A stretch of DNA of 64,000 nucleotides from positions 186,001 through 250,000 of the forward strand of contig JAKOGI010000420.1 of NCBI GenBank assembly GCA_029747015.1, read 5' to 3'. This document shows positions 38,301 through 51,674 of this stretch, one piece after another (positions within the stretch are counted from its first letter, which is position 1; each line of letters starts with the position of its first letter). A program made the translations under genes and the position numbers. This stretch comes from Carnegiea gigantea (taxonomy: Eukaryota; Streptophyta; Magnoliopsida; Caryophyllales; Cactaceae). The notes under the pieces are model-generated. The model saw only the letters and a program-made list of their open reading frames with translations. It did not search any database and had not been told where the DNA came from.

Positions 38301-38664
38301 ATTAAGAAATCTAATTTTCAAGTAACAGACAAAAAGCACAGAACAATAACTAACCAACAGTGAACTCGAGCACAACTACCACCGTCATGACAGCCCAAAT
38401 GGCATTTTGTCCAACACCATGGAACAAAGGCTCAAGCAAGTAAAGCAACGAAACCAATGTCAAGGATACCCCAACTTTGAGTGCATGGATCATCCTTCTA
38501 GGGTCCTCGCGACCTACATTGCAGAACGTCCTGCTTACCAAACAAGGGAATTTCCTAATCATCTTTGCACAAATGCCCATTTTTCCCTTCCCCACACCCC
38601 ATTCCTTTTCTTGGGCCGAACCCGGATCCCTCACCTTAGATGATGCCATACTTGATAGTCCCAT
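35337..38664 (-). CDS. aluminium-activated malate transporter family anion channel (ALMT)
   Basis: Membrane anion channel (malate/inorganic anions) of the plant ALMT family. Six exons join in frame to 555 residues: 38664-38355, 38046-37906, 37608-37336, 36852-36740, 36619-36479, 36026-35337, all with GT/AG introns. The N-terminal half holds about six hydrophobic segments, including [58 protein letters not shown] and [26 protein letters not shown] and the ALMT hallmark WEP (in ASYASWEPR) follow. The soluble C-terminal half ends with [25 protein letters not shown] Thr/Asn low-complexity stretch lies near residue 430. Wording is closest to the ALMT10/ALMT1-2 group in my memory. Codon 6 is an alternative start. 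Confidence 0.95.
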
Positions 38665-38769
38665 GTACCTATAGCCCTCCTCTTAGGGGGGCAAGATAGT
38701 GAGGATACTAACCAATGTATGTATTGAATCAAACAAATCAAGCAAGCAAAGGAATGCAAAATACTAATG

Positions 38770-38793
38770 TGTATTTATATAGATTTCATTGGG
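38770..38793 (-). promoter_or_regulatory. ALMT TATA and CCAAT boxes
   Basis: On the minus strand CCAATGAAATCTATATAAATAC lies about 110 bp before the ALMT start codon: a TATA box at 38780-38772 with a CCAAT box just upstream. This gives a short leader of roughly 75-80 nt. Confidence 0.7.
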
Positions 38794-39019
38794 TAAGTAG
38801 GTGAGTCTTGGGCAGTTCTAGAGCTTTTATGAGTGTCACAACTTAATACCAAGAGTCCCTACTTCATGTGATATTCAAATCACATGTGATCTGCCATTAC
38901 AACAACTAGCTGGACTCAAAAAGAGCAAGAAAAAAAAATTTCTTCTTGCTAACAAAATGCTCTATTTTTTGTCCTCCCTTTTTTCTCAATGGTTCTCTAG
39001 TCCACTTGAATTGAGGTGA

Positions 39020-39600
39020 CCTGATTTTATATGTTTACTAAAGTTTACTCTCACATGTTTTGTATGTGGTTGGATAGGAGTCAGGCTTGCAAGTCATTTC
39101 ATGGGAAAACTCAAAAAGCTCAGTTTGGTAAAGCTCAAGCCTAAGTAGATATGAATTAATCCAGGCTTGAAAAGGCTCAAATTGGTAGATTTTTGAGTCT
39201 TAAAAGGCCTACTTAAATTATTATGATGAAGAAAAAAAAGAACAAATAATCACAAATAGTTTGACATTTGAACCAATTATTAAATTGTTTTAAATTATAG
39301 CGAATCAATTCAATAAAGAATCCCTTTCACCATGTACTCATTATTACTGAACACCTGAATCAAATAAAGGTTAAAGGGTCATTTGATTGACTAAGGGGCA
39401 TTTTCTTTCCTCTCGTTCCCCCTCCCCCAACCCCAAAACGAATCATGCGAGAACACCTTAACTCCTTAAGGCAAAGTATGGAAATGGGATGAGATAACGG
39501 AAGAGAAATCACCTATGTCTCCAGGAATTTTTTGTGGGTTTTGGAAAAGAAATCCCCTATGTCTCCAGGAATTTTTTGTGGGTTTTGAAACTATTTTTAG
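39020..39600. repeat. dispersed repeat, copy 1
   Basis: Phrases such as AACTCAAAAAGC, GATTGGTAGA-type, AAAGGCCT and AACTCCTTAAGGCAAAGTATG recur in the same order at about 42570-43080. The two roughly 500-bp copies are diverged. Within this copy a 44-bp unit is tandemly doubled (about 39502-39592, phrase CCTATGTCTCCAGGAATT). Confidence 0.65.
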
Positions 39601-40512
39601 TTGATTAGCTCTTTCATCACAGATTATCTCCATTAATGAAATTCAAATTCGAAATTTTATTTAACCTAAGATGAACAATTCTTAAACAACTTGAATCAAT
39701 TAATGTAATCACATGCCTCTAGAAATTTAAATTCACGCTTTATAAGCATATTAGCGTTTTAACCATGCTTCACATGGACATATACAATCTTTTACGTTAG
39801 ATTTTCTTTTTAAACAAATATATTTAAAAATCAAGTAAGAAAATATTCTAACCTTTTAGGATTACAACATATTTGACAAAATGAAGAATTCCATGTCAAC
39901 TCATTACAACAGAGAGCGAAAGATTGATAAAAAAGAGACATTTTAATAGTCCGAGCTAGACACTTATCGAATGGCTCTCTTTAAAGAAAAAAACATCTCA
40001 ACTATAGTAGTATAGTTGATATTTCTAATGTGGCCTTATCTCAATTTTCAACAACTCATTTTATTTGCAGAAATTTCCATCAAGTAAAATAGTTTTATTA
40101 TTCTATGAATAATCGACAAACTAAAATATATCAATTAGTTTTACAAATAATAAATTTAACTTAAAAAATTTAATTGCAAAAAGTTTAATAGTAAAAATTT
40201 CAACAACACTACTTATTTAATGGTATTAAAAAGGAGACTATGCATTAGTATTAGGATGATTAATTGAATTAATTGTACATTAAAAGATACCTATTATCAA
40301 TATATAACGTTTTCATTAGATGGTAGAAAAGAATAATTTGGTCATATGCAAAGATTTAAATAACCACTTCCAATGACTGCTTCAATAATTTTACAAAAAC
40401 ATTTATTTTAGCCTTTATGCTATTCCTTCTCAAACTCTATTATTTCGCAAACAAAAAACTAAAATTTAGCATGCATATATTGGACTTACTCAGGTAGGAT
40501 GAGCTGCTCTGT

Positions 40513-41432
40513 AAGATGAGTAGGATGAGTGCATCAAAGTGTTGTCTACCTCCCACCCAGAATTGATCACCAAAAATACTATTTTTTATTACTAAAACTA
40601 AAACTATTGATCACTAATTACAATTATAAGTAACAATATATATTATGATTTTTAACGAAAGTAAAGCTCAAATACATTAAAAATAAAGCTCTCCTAACTA
40701 TAATTGAGGATATGGTTAATGAACATGTTTATAATGATTGCCATAGATAGATCAATTGATCACCAGATATAATTATAATGATCACTAAAACTGAATCTGT
40801 TGATCACTAACTAATAACATAAACAAAAATATATAAGATGATTTTCACGAAAATAAAGCTGAAATTGCAACAAATAAAGCTTACCTAACTAGAATTGAGT
40901 GTATAGTTTATGATCAATAAATACATTTTTTATGGTCATCATACATAGATCAATTTAATTCTGAACATAATTATGATGATAACTAAAACCGGATCTATTG
41001 ATTATTAACTAATATCATTAAAAAAACTTATAACATAATTTTTGATGAAAATAAGCTAAACTTACCCAAAAAAAAAGGCTCACCTAACTCCCAATTGAGT
41101 GTATAGTTTATGATCAATAAACATACTTATAATGATCCTAATTTTGCAATACTATGTAAATGAAAAATTCTACTCACATATCGATGATGGATATGATCAA
41201 CAGTTATATATGACTCTTATGATTACTAGTTACAAGAAAATCTATTCATCACTAACTAACATTATACGTAAAAACATATATTATAAACACGATCTGTGAT
41301 AGATATGTTTGATGATCAATATGTTTAGTTTCAGTGATCATAGTTTTAGTTTTAATGATCATCAATACTATGTTTGATGCAATTCAAAGAGAAAGACAAA
41401 CAACACCTCTATGCACTCATCCTATTCATCTT
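40513..41432. mobile_element. inverted-repeat-bounded element with internal tandem repeats
   Basis: The left end AAGATGAGTAGGATGAGTGC (40513 on) is inverted at the right as AAGATGAATAGGATGAGTGC (41432 down), about 32 bp with few mismatches. The interior has about 3.5 tandem units of roughly 190-245 bp, each with TGATCACTAACTAA, AAAATAAAGCT and TAGTTTATGATCAATAAAC (units near 40610, 40801, 40999 and 41245). There is no coding frame and no sure target duplication. I do not recognise the family. Confidence 0.65.
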
Positions 41433-41469
41433 ATATAAAACCTCATTCTATCTAAATAGTCCCACACAT

Positions 41470-41529
41470 ATAAAATGTGTGTGTGTGTGTGTGTCTGTAC
41501 GTGTGTGTGTATATATATGTATGTATGTA

Positions 41530-41570
<41 letters not shown>
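41470..41570. repeat. GT/TATG microsatellite
   Basis: (GT)n, then (TATG)n, then (GT)n directly beyond the element at 40513-41432. The ORF through it is a low-complexity shadow. Confidence 0.95.
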
Positions 41571-41571
<1 letters not shown>

Positions 41572-41721
41572 TCAAAGATCCTTGAAACATTTTTGTTAAT
41601 CATCTGAGATCAGGGAGGGGTTAGGACGTGGTACTAGAATGGACTGTCAGTCAAGAGAACGCATAAGTCGATTGGTTAACAAGTTACAATGAGGACATTG
41701 TGCTCTTCAAGTGGGGGTGAA

Positions 41722-41990
41722 TGTAATATGCTGAGTGTGGTTTAAGGGATTTGAAATGACTACTGAAATTACCAAATGTGCATCTTCCTTTTTAGGACAT
41801 CACCCTTAAGAACTCCATTATTAGGAGTCCTGGGATTAGTGATCTTATGAGAAGTTTCCTAGGTAGCATGTGAGTGAGGACGAAATACGGCGAAAAGACT
41901 TTTGGTTATTTAAAGTGGAGCTAATCAATGGTTCTTGAAGCCGTTCCTGGCCAGTAACTATTGGCGACTCGGGAGTAGCCGAGCATTACA
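41722..41990 (+). mobile_element. LTR of a decayed retroelement, with adjacent 3' internal end
   Basis: Starts TGTAATATGC and ends GCATTACA, so TG/CA termini within a TGTAAT/ATTACA inverted repeat; 269 bp. Immediately before it is AAGTGGGGGTGA, a polypurine tract as found left of a 3' LTR. The frame ahead of that (GAGGACATTGTGCTCTTCAAG) resembles a retroelement C-terminal end. No partner LTR was found in the window. Confidence 0.65.
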
Positions 41991-42569
41991 TATTATAAAT
42001 TCTATGCATACAAGATAATACAACCTATGCAAATTGCAACATAACGTACAAGATTGCTTTCAACTTCAAGGCAAAAACAGTGCAAGCATTGTCATCCCTT
42101 TTTTTAGCAGCATTTGCTGAAATTATGCTCCATTGATAAGATTATTTGATCTCCCCCGATGCATGCACATGTCATATTTATTTTTAAAAGTAAATACATA
42201 ATAAATTGTATGTTTTAATTAATTTAAAAAATCATTGAATTATAACTAAAAGATCATTAAAATTTTCAATTTAAAAAACCTCCAAAATTTAATTTATATA
42301 GGATTGATAGATTATTAATTGCTCATATATATAGTTATTATAGTTGTAAAAACTAAGAATGTTTCCTGTGTATTGCATATGCATTACATGGGATCCAGAA
42401 TACTTTCATTAGTAATAAAACCATTGGCAAATTGGAAAGCATGAGATGTTCATGAGCACTTATAAGCTTTGATTGAGCAAACCTTGAGCCAAAGTTTCAA
42501 ATTCAATAAGACTGCTAGCTAGTCCGACTTGGTTAGATCACTTACAAATTGTAAGGGGTGATCCATGCT

Positions 42570-43080
42570 ATGATTAAGTTTACCCTCACATGCTTTGATG
42601 TGGTTGGAAAGGAGTTGGGCTTGCGAACCATATAGGCACAAAACTCAAAAAGCCTGGTTTGATTAAACCCGAGCTAAGTACAAACGGCTTAAGCTGGATT
42701 TGAAGAATCTTAGATTGGTAGACTTGTGATTCTCGAAAGGCCTGTTTAAGTTATGATGACGAAGAAAAATGATCACGCAAAAGCGGGATTCACATTAAGA
42801 ATTATATATTGTTGTATGAGGGAGAAAAAGAAGAACATATAATCATAAATGACTTGGCATTTGCTTGATTTCACCATACACTCATTAATACTGATGATCT
42901 CAGTTAAATGAAGGACAAAGATGGATTAAGCGAGCTTTTTCTCTTCTTTTTTCCTCGCCTTTTTGGATTGGTAAGCAAGTCTAAGCTAGAGATACATATC
43001 TTATGAACTCCTTAAGAGCAAAGTATGAAAAGGGGAGGAGATAAAAGGGAAGAAAAATCTCCCATGCCTTTATAAATTGG
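42570..43080. repeat. dispersed repeat, copy 2
   Basis: Diverged partner of 39020-39600, same orientation and order of shared phrases (GGCTTGCGAA, AACTCAAAAAGCC, AAAGGCCTG, GAACTCCTTAAGAGCAAAG). Beyond it, 43130-43260 is rich in GGGGACGGGG-type low-complexity sequence. Confidence 0.65.
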
Positions 43081-43461
43081 AACTTATGCTTCAAGAGAGT
43101 AGAGATGACACCCAACAGGGCCCTAACCCAAGAAGGGGAAAATTTTCCACCCCGAATGGGGACGGGGTGGAGACATGATCAAAAATCTGATCGCAGGCAG
43201 AGATGGGGATAGGGACGGGAATAGGGGGCAAGGATGATCTTTGGCCCTGTTCCCCATTAATTTAACATTTTTGGACAAGATCATTACCTTTGAAAAAAGA
43301 TATAATAGATTAAAACAAAAAATGCGTCATTATTTCAAAATATGATAGTAAGTCGATACCACACTTTGTGAATCTAACAATTTGAAAAGGCGTACTTCTT
43401 CATAAATGACGTGGTACAACATGTGAATATAATAATTCTTTTTTATTTAGTAGTTTAGTTT

Positions 43462-43880
43462 TAATGTTGACAACAAGCTAATTTGACTTTAGTTGTAGTT
43501 ATAATTCACGCTAAACTAGCTTTTTTAAAAAAAAATTTTAATTACTAACCCTTGCGTGCGTGAGAAATAGAGGGAAAGAGGTCTATATTTTTCAATAATA
43601 CTGTCTCATTTAAAGCTTGTTAAATCAATAGTATAACTCTAAAATTCAAGACTCATGAACGAGACTTATTTAATGTTGATAACAAGCTAATTTGACTTTA
43701 GCTATAGTTATAGTTCACGTTAGACTAGCTTTTTAAAAAAAATTTAAATTACTAACCCTTGCGAGCGTGAGAAATAGAGAGGAAAGAGGTCCATATTTTT
43801 CAATAATACTGTCTCATTCAAAGCTTGTTAAATCAATAGTAAATTCTAAAATTCAAGGCTCATGAACGCGACTTATTTAA
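43462..43880. repeat. 209-bp tandem duplication
   Basis: Two adjacent copies begin TAATGTTGA(C/T)AACAAGCTAA at 43462 and 43671. They run through ACTAACCCTTGCG and CAATAATACTGTCTCATT to CGAGACTTATT/CGCGACTTATT. They differ at roughly one base in fifteen, so the duplication is fairly young. No coding content. Confidence 0.9.
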
Positions 43881-44129
43881 TATCATATGACAGCCACATC
43901 TTGTAAATATTTGTGAAAATAACAAGACACAGTACGCAATTCACAACCACAAAATTATCACCAATCAAAACCAAATCTACCCTATAAAAATTGGACAGTT
44001 ATGGCTATGGCCAATTGCCCAGCATTTGCATTATAAAGTTAGGCATAGTTTCACGAGTAAAAATTATCAACCTCAATCAAAAACTTGCCATGTAAAGCAA
44101 GCAAAAATAGAAATAAAACTCCTCAGTAG

Positions 44130-44445
44130 GCCCGGCAAAACTGACCCGAAATTCGGACCGAATGGCCCAGATTCATATCCAATTTAATATTCGAAATAAA
44201 TTCCCTCGAAAGTGAACCCAAAATTCGAATTGACCCAAAACGAACCATACTCAACCTGTAATTTTCTAGGTTATTTTTGTATAACAAGTGCATTTGGCCA
44301 AAAATCGGTTGACCCGAAATTGACCCGAATCAAAGTTGACCCGATCCAAACCGAACCGTTCCGAAATATCACTTAACCCGAAACATAACCATACTCAAAC
44401 TAAACTCGATCCGTACCCAAAGCGAATGACCTATTTGCCACATCT
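44130..44445 (+). repeat. CCGAAATTGACCCG-rich dispersed repeat, copy 1
   Basis: The order of phrases GATTCATATCCAATTTAATA, TCGAAAGTGAACCC, AAAATCGGTTGACCCGAAATT matches the reverse complement of 54415-54705. A repeat family is present in both orientations. Confidence 0.7.
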
Positions 44446-45520
44446 GTTCCGAAGTTCTGGGTTTTGTTATTTTTCTTTCTCCCTCTGTCTTTTGCCTTGA
44501 TGCACGGGATGCTTATTTTGTTACATTACTCGGCTGGATTTTCGTTTGTTCCCACTCTTCACCCCGTGTATTCCCAACCTCTAAATCTTTCAAACTAGGG
44601 CAGCGACGTCCCGTTTCGCCATGTGTTGCTATTTGGATTTGACACTTGGCAAGACAAGAAGTTGCCATGTAATCTTGAACAATGCACAATGATTGAAATT
44701 CAATAGTAAAATTCTTAAGATTAGAGAACTTCCACATTTGTTTGAGCTAAATCTCTATAATAGATGGTTTAAAATCATAGTGCTCAATAATTAGATAATC
44801 AAATGTCAAACTATTGATATAGATGTGTGCAAAAAACCTACCAAATCAATATTAGCGGCAGCAAGATAATTACATGTGTTGTGATAAGACAATTCTACAC
44901 AAATTGAGTGTAAATTCTAAAAAAGTAGTAAATCCTAAGTACCGCATCTTATAATATTTCCTCATTTAATGCATAACATATTAAGTTTTACATTAAATAA
45001 AGATACTATCTTAATGTTTTCATGGACAATGTATATAATTGCTCAGATGAATGATGTATATTTGAATTGCTAGAAATTCTTTACCCTAACAGCATGTTCA
45101 CTCGCTTACTATTTTCCAGACATTTATGGTTTTTAAATACTCTTTACATACTTTTACATGTTTCTTTATGTTCGTGAAATTCTTATAAATTTTATATTTT
45201 CACATAGTTGTTTACATTATGTAGCTTTCCAAATTTCCGCAAATTTAAAATTATTTAAATTATCTTATTAGATTTCTAACAAAATCTAATGAAACATAAT
45301 GAATTTTTGTCTGGCCATTTTGTTTTTCCATTTCATATATATGAAAAATCGTCATTCAAATTCAATAAGGAATTTCCTCACTGAGGAGATCAAGCTAGAC
45401 ACTCTTTTCCATTTAACATACACGAGCTATCATTCAATGGCTCAATCAACACATCCCCAAACGCCTTTGTTGTTCTTGATTGTTTTCATTATTTTTTTAT
45501 CAAAGCTTTTCTTGATATTA

Positions 45521-45651
45521 CCTGTTCTTTTCGTTGGTAAATCCCAATTTACCAATTTCAACCCACTTCAATCCACTCCAATAAAAAAAGACCCATTTCA
45601 ACCAACTTCACCTATTTCCAACCCCTATTTTCCAGTGAAAAGAGCAGGTCC
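45521..45651. mobile_element. Tourist-like MITE, short copy
   Basis: Ends CCTGTTCTTTTCGTTGG and, inverted, GGACCTGCTCTTTTCACTGG with a TTTCAACC-rich interior match the 329-bp MITE at 26035-26363. The left end lacks the first bases, and the two flanking trinucleotides (TTA, TAA) do not match, so this is a decayed or deleted copy. Confidence 0.7.
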
Positions 45652-46142
45652 TAAGGGATGCACAGAGACTAAATGAAACTCAAACCCTAAAATCCTATAC
45701 TTTGAGGATGACCCATCTCAAATTTGAAAAAGGGGGGGGGGGTTGCATTGTATCTGTAGATTCTGCTGTTTCAGGGTGAAATGGACAGCAAAAACTTAGC
45801 TCAAACATGATCAACCTTCGAACAGTAGTCACCAGTTAAGCCAAACTGATTGGCATATAAAGATCACAAAACAGCAAGTAAAGAGTGAACACCCAAAATG
45901 CAGAATATGCACAGCAGAATAAATGATAATCCAATCAGTTGCATTAGCTTTAACACCCTTTTTGCTTCAGAATCAACGGAGTTTTGTAATCACCCTGTGA
46001 CGTTTCAAATGTCGCAGATAACTATACCAACTTTTAAATATAGCAACTCAATTGACAAGTCATTTTTCTTATTTTACCATTTGTGCTTCCATTCTCTGAA
46101 AAAACAGAAGCATGTAATGTAACAAGCTCACTCTTCCTCCCT

Positions 46143-46148
46143 TTTATT
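46143..46148 (-). terminator. poly(A) signal of RING E3 gene
   Basis: The minus strand reads AATAAA 65 bases after the stop codon of the RF298-like gene. Confidence 0.6.
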
Positions 46149-46213
46149 TACATAAAAGCTCACTTGTAAAGGTCTTTACTTGGCTGTGAAAACTTTTAGC
46201 CATTAAACAGACT

Positions 46214-49200
46214 TTACGAGCTTGCACCAAATATCCGGACTTTCTGCTTGATAGGAACCCGGCAACATGGGCAAGCAGCCTTTCCCTTCTTCCCATAATC
46301 CTCACCGCAGTTGGCGCACATAACTTGGTGAGCACAAGGCAGAAACACGACAGAAACTTCCTCTTTCATGCAAATCAAGCACTCCCTCTCACAGCCAGTT
46401 TCCTTTTCGGGTTCATCCAGTTCTCTCAGGAGGCGAGCGATTGTTTCCCCTTGATTTTTTGCTGAGGGGGGTCTTCCTGAAGAGAGAGTATTGTATGGGT
46501 GCTGTGGGTCAGTGCACTCTGCACATGCTTTGAGGCGAGAGAGTTCCTGTTCAAGCCTTTGGAGATCATCCTTGCGGCGCTGGAAGTCTATCTCTATCCT
46601 TAAACGTAGGGCTTCGAGCTTCCTTTTGTTGTTACCCTCGGTTGTTTCCTTGGCACGCCTTTCCTCCTCCACCTGAGCCACAGCTAGGTCCTTTTCCTTC
46701 ACTTCCTGCCTCCATTTTGCCTGCGAGGATAATGTTAGTTGCTTCATATACTAATAACTTGATGACAAGATACTGTTAGTTGCTTCATATGGATCACCCC
46801 AAAGCAAGGAAGTTATTATCCCACCAATGTCACCGTGGTAACTTCAGATTAAGTGTCATTACCTCTCCTGGACACAGACAGTCTACTCTTATCAGGATTA
46901 AGTGAGTTAAACACATTGTAGTCACCTGAATATGACACACTAGTAAGCTATAAAACCAGTATGATATAAGCATGACAAGCACAGAGTGATTCGATAAGCC
47001 TGCACGCCTTCCCTGGTGAGAATAGCCAATGGGAGGGGGCAGAGAGAGAAATTGTACTGGAGATTATAAAAGCAAATGAACTATTCAACACGAGTAAACA
47101 TATGTGAAATAAAAAGGAAAATGAAATTCATGGGCACACGAGAGCACACCCGTATGTTTACATTTTCAATACTATTTCAGGGTGGTTATACATTGATGGA
47201 CAAGCCAATTCGAACAGCAGAAGACGGTACTTCGAACTTGACAGCGCAAACTGCCATGAAATGGCATTCGCACCCTTTTATCCCCTTCACACACCTGTGC
47301 TCGAATGCATTAAGTGTTCACGTGGGCATATACGGCTTGTAGATATAAATTCAGGGTGTACCCAATGGTATCACCGGAACAAGCCAACTCAACGACCTTT
47401 ACAAACAAATTTACACAAAAGATCGACATAGGAAGCCCAAAATGGCAAATGAACCATATGTAGTAAATGAATCAGTTCCATTTTCTACAGTCGGCATAAA
47501 TGAACAACAGCCCTCATTATGGAAACGGTACTGGCTAATGTAATGTTGCATTCAAATTTTTTATACATATAGTTTGTATACACATCAATCAAAGCAGAGA
47601 TCCACATAGCAATCAAAATAGGCGATGTCTTCAGAGGCCAAAAAAATAGGAAAAAAAAGAAAAGATAAGGAGAAAAACAGAAAAGATAACAGAGAATACA
47701 AGTAAAACATCAATATATGAAAAAGCATGTGTTTAGTATGAAAAGATAGTGATCTAATAATAGAGTAAAAGCTCTTAGCCGAAAGACAGCTGCAACCTCC
47801 CCCTCATCTCATTTTTCTGGGTGCATGCAAGACTTTGCAAGTAGTCAAGAACCTGTGTATGAGATAATGGTAAATTGCCATTTTCAGTACACAAGGTACA
47901 TTGCCATAGTTTATTTGTGAAAGACCAATCTACATGAATGCATCTACACCAAATTTACAAATGACAGTTCTCATAAGCATGTCATATCTTCTTAGCAGCA
48001 AGCCTTCGCTACGTATGATAACCTCCCCCCCCCCCCAAAAAAAAAAAGACCAAAAATACCATATCTCATTCTCAGTTTCACATATAGTTTCCTGAAATTG
48101 GTGAAAACCGTTAAGATTGCGAGAAGAATGTATCACAATACCATTTTTCTAAGATGTTCTTCAAATTGTTGCTTCAAACTCTCTGAGGGGCCATCTCATA
48201 ACTCAGGAGGGTTTTTCTTGGCAGGAAAACTAGCGAGAAGATTGACATGTTAATTCCACATGCAATTTTTTTAGAGCATTGAACAAAAGAGAAACAGAAG
48301 AGTTTTCAAGGACGTAGAGGCTTCTCCTCAGTTCATGAAAGACAAATCGGATCAAGACATTACTTCTGGGATAATGGAAACTTTTGCCATTTTTTCTTTG
48401 AAGTTATAGATTTGATGAATAGCTTCTCTACTGGATACTTGGAGGTATAGTCCTTGTGCATGATGCTTACTTTGCATGTAACCTTTTTTTCTCTCAATAT
48501 ATGCAAAATATATTATTTTCCTCATCAAAAACAAAGAAAGAAACTAACTACAGATGCATAATTTCTTTCGTTATCTTAAATTTATTGATTGCCTAAATAG
48601 TTTTTGAAGAAAATAGCTCTCATAACCTTTGTTGCTCTAAATTCCTACAAGAAACCCTAGTTCTAGATCAGATTCCACGAATACCAGAAATATTACTTGA
48701 TTGACAAGGAGTAACAGTAACTAGTAAGTCTCTATGGAGTTCTATTTGAAATTGAGAAGTCTTTATTAACCATTTAACATGTTCAATTTATTACTGATAT
48801 GTTGTCATAATATGACACAGGCTGTGAAGCAAAACATATCCTGAAAAAGGTTCAGACGATGAGGTGCTGCGGAATGTAGCATGTATTATTTCTTAAGAGT
48901 ACAATAGGCATCCTAACATCGAAGTTTTTTGTTTCTCTTATCAAGCCCCCCCCCCCCTCTCTCGGAAGCAGCTCCCTAAAAGTATGACAGTGAATACATG
49001 GAACTGAAGGTAATGCTTGAAGAAGCACTTTCTCACATTGTGCAGTGGTTATATTTGATTTACCACCAAGATAGTGTTACTACACATAGCAAATGTGAGT
49101 TAAACTATGTTACTTGCACTCTTCAACAAAGGTACTACTGCAATCAAACACTCTGATATTGGTACAAACGATAATTGACACTTTTTTTTGGCTGAAAAAG

Positions 49201-51613
49201 ATGCAAAATTTTCATAAATTGGTCGAGCCACACGAGGATTTAAAATGTGCATCCTGATGCAATTGCGGTTTCAATTGTGGTATTGCAAACTCACTCTAAT
49301 GCAGCACTCGCAGCTGCAGGGGGTGAAAACATGGCTTGATCTACTTCAAAACTTTTCCAATGCGAACATTTTCGTCACAAAACGTCCACATTTTGAATCC
49401 ATGAAGTTACATGCTTGAATATCTACTACACATGTTGGAAAATTGTAGCCACTATAAGTGGCATAGGGATTGAGACACAAGTGTTATCCCTTCTATTTCT
49501 AATGGTCTATGTTTGGAACACTGATAAATGTGCGACCTAAGCTAAATCCACATCCTCTAAGTGGCAAGGCTTCTAGTTTCCGAAACAAGGAAAATAATAT
49601 GAGAAATATGTGAACTTTGATGGTACATATATCTTTCTACTTTTCCTTCCTTTTTTTGTCTTCATTTCAAGTGTTTCATAGAACAAAAAACATTTCCATC
49701 GATTATGACACAAGAAAAAAGAAATGTTTCTCTAGAATTGGAAAAAGAAACGATAACATAAATCATTTTACAAGGCAACCAACAGGTCCAACACTGAAAA
49801 AGTCGTACCAATATCAAAAAAGGCTACTATAACAGAAATTTACATGTTTCTTCTTTGATAAAAGGAACTATTGGTTAGATCCTTTACAACATTTGCTCCA
49901 ACCCTTCCCATTAAAAGGTGGATCCCACCTAAGTAGGTTCTTGGTATATCCAACCCTACCCTTGCAAGCACATATGCTGTTAGGGAGAGATCCTCTGTGA
50001 TCTCTATATTGATAGCAGATATTCATGGGCCCCAGAATCAGCTTCTTACACTGGAGGAGTAACAAACTAAGGTATTTTGGAAATAATTAACTTAGATCCT
50101 TCAAATGTGCTCTAAGAATGTTTCAAGGATCAAGCTCTGCACTGAGGAAGTTGAGCAAGGTCGTACTAATGGGCTAATAATTGATCAAGCAGTAACTCTT
50201 AGCCATTCAAGATAGATGTATCCATAAGGATGACACTGAAGATCTAGTTCATATCACTTCCAAAGCATAGCACCGGCTCAATATTTCAAGGTTGCTACAC
50301 ACACTGCACAATTGCACATCCATTGGAAAAGAAGAACAATCAACTGGTACATAACGCAATCTTCCACTAAAATGCCCCCACGGCATGAACAGGAACAACA
50401 TCACAATCTTAAGAGGATAAATTTATGTTGCATACAAAATTTGCCTCAACCAGAAGATATACTAGCAAACACAAAAATGGATGAACAGCCAAGCATACAA
50501 CAAACTACTCAGGTGACTAACACAACTCCGTGAAAGGGGCACAAACAAACAAATAGACATCCTTCATTAGGATTGCATCACATATGCAAACCAAACAAAA
50601 GTCAACAATGAAAGTAAGCAGGTGAAAGTCCTTGTAAAGTTACCTTTGTACCTAAGTGAGCAAGTTCAACTAATCCTAGGCAACTTCTGGTGCCTAGTTA
50701 TACTTCTGATTATCATTAAAATACTTCCACTTAACAGAAAACACTTGGCAATGGGCAATCTCACATTTTATCCTACAGATCATCTAAGCATTTGTTTTCA
50801 TCACTGTTGGTTTACTGAAAATTTTCACAGCAAGAAGCGTCCTCATGCCTCAATCTACAAGAGGTTGGTTGAAAGCATGACCAGCTTACTGGCATCCCTA
50901 TGCCCAAAGGAATGCACAACAGTGAATATTTTGAAGGAAGTCCACATAGAAAAACAAGGAAAGCACACACCAGGGAGAGGGAGTTGAAAGGAAGACATTA
51001 GACACTGACAATTCAATCGCCAATGCTGCAAATCAAAATGATTTGAAGTATCTGAAGATTCTAAAAAGTATGAAGTATTTGCACCCCCCCCCCCCCAAAA
51101 AAAAACCCAAGCCCCCAAACCAAAAAAACCAAAAAAAGGAACCCCAACAACACCCTTTATTCATCTGCACTGCAAATTCTAGTGCAGCAAATCAGGATCA
51201 ATTGATGCAACTACATTATCTAAAAAGTAAGAATGCAAGCAAGAGTCTCTTCAAAAGAGAACAACAAAAGAAAGAAACCGCTCAGTGAAGAAGAGGAAGA
51301 TAAGTCAGTCCATATCGGAGACCACAGCTAAGTCTTCTGGAGGTTAAATTTACCATGTTAAGGAACTTTCATTTTGATTTGACATATCCAAATCAAATAC
51401 CCGGTATCTGATAATGTAGAGAAAAGAGCCAAGTATTTTCCGTCGTGATAGCTTCTCTTAATCTCCAATACCCCGCCCAAGTTCAATGAAGAGGCTTCCA
51501 CTGACATCAAACATGACAATGATGAAGAAACAGACTAACAAGGCCTAGTTATTACTGGCATTTCAAATACACTAGTTACTAAAGCTACATTTGAATCCCC
51601 TAAATCCTTCTAT

Positions 51614-51674
<61 letters not shown>

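Noticed and set aside
40600..41290. CRISPR-like repeat array
   Set aside because: The units are long, diverged and without uniform spacers, and the host is a plant nucleus; these are tandem repeats inside an element.
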